The notes under the pieces: generated by a model | Databases searched by the model: none | What the model was told of the DNA's origin: nothing | Seen by the model: the letters and a program-made list of their open reading frames with translations, nothing else | Assembly (NCBI GenBank): GCA_045536365.1 | Contig: JAZSNL010000027.1 | Span: 28,439 to 92,438, forward strand | Origin: JAZSNL01 sp045536365 | GTDB taxonomy: Bacteria > Bacillota_I > Bacilli_A > ML615J-28 > CAG-313 | Length of the DNA: 64,000 nucleotides | Direction: 5' to 3' | In this document: one piece after another, positions 62,973 to 64,000 of the stretch | Layout: every line of letters starts with the position of its first letter | How positions within the stretch are numbered: the stretch's first letter is position 1 | Translations under genes and position numbers: made by a program

Positions 62973-64000
62973 TTATAACATATAAGTTAATTTTAGTAAA
63001 GTGAAATAGTATTTTTTATTTTGATAAGAAAAGTTTAATATAACAGTTTTTAATTCATGAGTATAGTATGTTTGATAATTGTTTAGTTTATTTTTTATTT
63101 CTTTTGTGGGAAACCCAAAGGTATTATTATGCCCACTCATTACTACCGCACTATTAAAGTGAACATGATTTAAAAAATAATCACTTGTAGAAGTATTAGA
63201 TCCATGATGAGCTATTTTTAAGATATCTACATATATATCTTTTTCTAATCTTATTAACTCTTCTTCAGCTTCTTTTTCAATATCTCCGCACATTAATATC
63301 GAACAATTATTTATTGTTATTTTAATAACCAAGGAATTATCATTACTACTATTCATTTGGTAATATGGCCATAGTACTTCAAAAGATATATTTTTATATA
63401 TAAACGAATTACTTCTTTCAACAAAAAAACATTTATTTTTAAATTTATTATATATATCCATACTTTTGGAATCATATTTACTTAACATTATATTTTTAAC
63501 ATTAAAATTACTTACTATCTCATCTAACATCCCACAATGATCTGAATCAGCATGAGATATTATTAATAAATCTATTCTTTTTATTCCTTTCTTCTTTAAA
63601 AAAGTAATTAAATCATTTGATCCTTTTTCTCCTGTATCAATTAAAATATTACCTTGATTGAATTTTTTAATTATTAAAGTTGATTCTCCTACAGGTAAAT
63701 CGAAAAAATATATTTGATCTTTATTATTAAAAATAATTTTATTACTAATTACAAATACATATACCAATAATAAGACTATTGACAATAATCTTCTCTTTTT
63801 GCTTTCAAAAGTTAATAATAAATATATCAATAGAATAAAATAAATTATTATAACTAAGTAATTAACTTTTGGTATTGTTATTTCTAATATAGATATACCA
63901 GCTAGTTTATTAGTAATATTAATAAATAAGTTAATAATAAAAAGATAAATATTTTCTAGAAAAGGAAAAATAATTACTATTATAGATAATGGTAATAAAA
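62973..64000 (-). CDS. comEC: ComEC/Rec2-type DNA uptake protein, C-terminal part (cut by window edge)
   Basis: The frame stays open from the stop at 62973 to the right edge. A short call starting at TTG 63830 would miss the real N-terminus. Hydrophobic helices (to ~63770) lead into a metallo-β-lactamase-like domain: YFFDLPVGESTLI, LLISHADSDHCG (HxDxDH zinc motif), ILMCGDIEKEAEEEL and LKIAHHGSNTST. This is the C-terminal arrangement of ComEC, the membrane channel for transforming DNA. Here VGES replaces the usual VGQGD near the start of the domain. Confidence 0.88.
   Translation of the reverse strand, partial: LLPLSIIVIIFPFLENIYLFIINLFINITNKLAGISILEITIPKVNYLVIIIYFILLIYLLLTFESKKRRLLSIVLLLVYVFVISNKIIFNNKDQIYFFDLPVGESTLIIKKFNQGNILIDTGEKGSNDLITFLKKKGIKRIDLLIISHADSDHCGMLDEIVSNFNVKNIMLSKYDSKSMDIYNKFKNKCFFVERSNSFIYKNISFEVLWPYYQMNSSNDNSLVIKITINNCSILMCGDIEKEAEEELIRLEKDIYVDILKIAHHGSNTSTSDYFLNHVHFNSAVVMSGHNNTFGFPTKEIKNKLNNYQTYYTHELKTVILNFSYQNKKYYFTLLKLTYML

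Noticed and set aside
1..64000. CRISPR array
   Set aside because: No series of short direct repeats with uniform spacers was found. The TTGD-type repeats at 34900-35350 are coding repeats of the DUF4097 protein.
1..64000. tRNA genes
   Set aside because: The only CCA-ended T-arm found belongs to ssrA. The T-arm-like pieces at 39000 and 42750 are decayed ssrA copies without anticodon arms.
1..64000. Alternative genetic code (TGA as Trp), considered because of the high AT content
   Set aside because: RecA, NrdD, PgsA and others use TGG for Trp and have no in-frame TGA.

Overview
The window is very AT-rich, low-GC Bacillota DNA using the standard bacterial code (TGA acts as a stop, W is TGG). 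A Gpr-type germination protease points to a spore former. The only ribonucleotide reductase seen is anaerobic (NrdD/NrdG), which points to a strict or facultative anaerobe. Family content (pyridoxamine kinase, M16C peptidase, YfcC carrier, DUF4097, BspA and RHS proteins) suggests a gut-type Erysipelotrichia/RF39-like or clostridial lineage. That placement is inference. Almost all genes lie on the minus strand.

Layout. 1-965: aminotransferase running off the left edge. 1075-13480: one long minus-strand operon holding a 2030-residue cytosolic BspA/LRR_5 protein, four tandem TerY-type vWA proteins (one with a degraded metal site), a PP2C phosphatase and a protein kinase. This is an enlarged TerY-phosphatase-kinase triad with no other ter gene in view, and is the best candidate here for an undescribed system. 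13590-15815: a TIR-methyltransferase fusion and, divergently, a PnuC-type nicotinamide riboside transporter. 15866-19522: unknown membrane protein, MacB-like ABC transporter and a frame-broken lipoprotein. 19708-29231: a polymorphic-toxin locus with one full-length secreted RHS/YD protein, a candidate immunity gene, and two displaced C-terminal tip cassettes, each preceded by a copy of the core 3' end and followed by its own candidate immunity gene. 29353-32164: DUF898 protein, two lipoproteins with a duplicated signal-peptide block, and a second TIR protein. 32181-38626: mostly housekeeping or transport genes (MATE, cytidylate-kinase-like, AlkD, DUF4097, YfcC, PlsC-like).

38718-45193: accessory cargo downstream of the tmRNA gene (ssrA, minus strand). 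Four copies of an ssrA 3'-end-plus-terminator motif break this stretch into short blocks carrying a HEPN-motif protein, a small unknown, a Fic protein, a zinc-ribbon protein and a large unknown. It looks like serial insertion at the ssrA 3' end, although no integrase remains in the window.

45223-64000: core genes. These are SGNH lipoprotein, pyridoxamine kinase, M16C peptidase, a P-type ATPase under a yybP-ykoY (Mn2+) riboswitch, nrdG, nrdD (with a fused glutaredoxin-like domain) with trxB, threonine-aldolase-like enzyme, recA, pgsA, two small sporulation-linked unknowns, gpr, holA, rpsT and the C-terminal part of comEC at the right edge.
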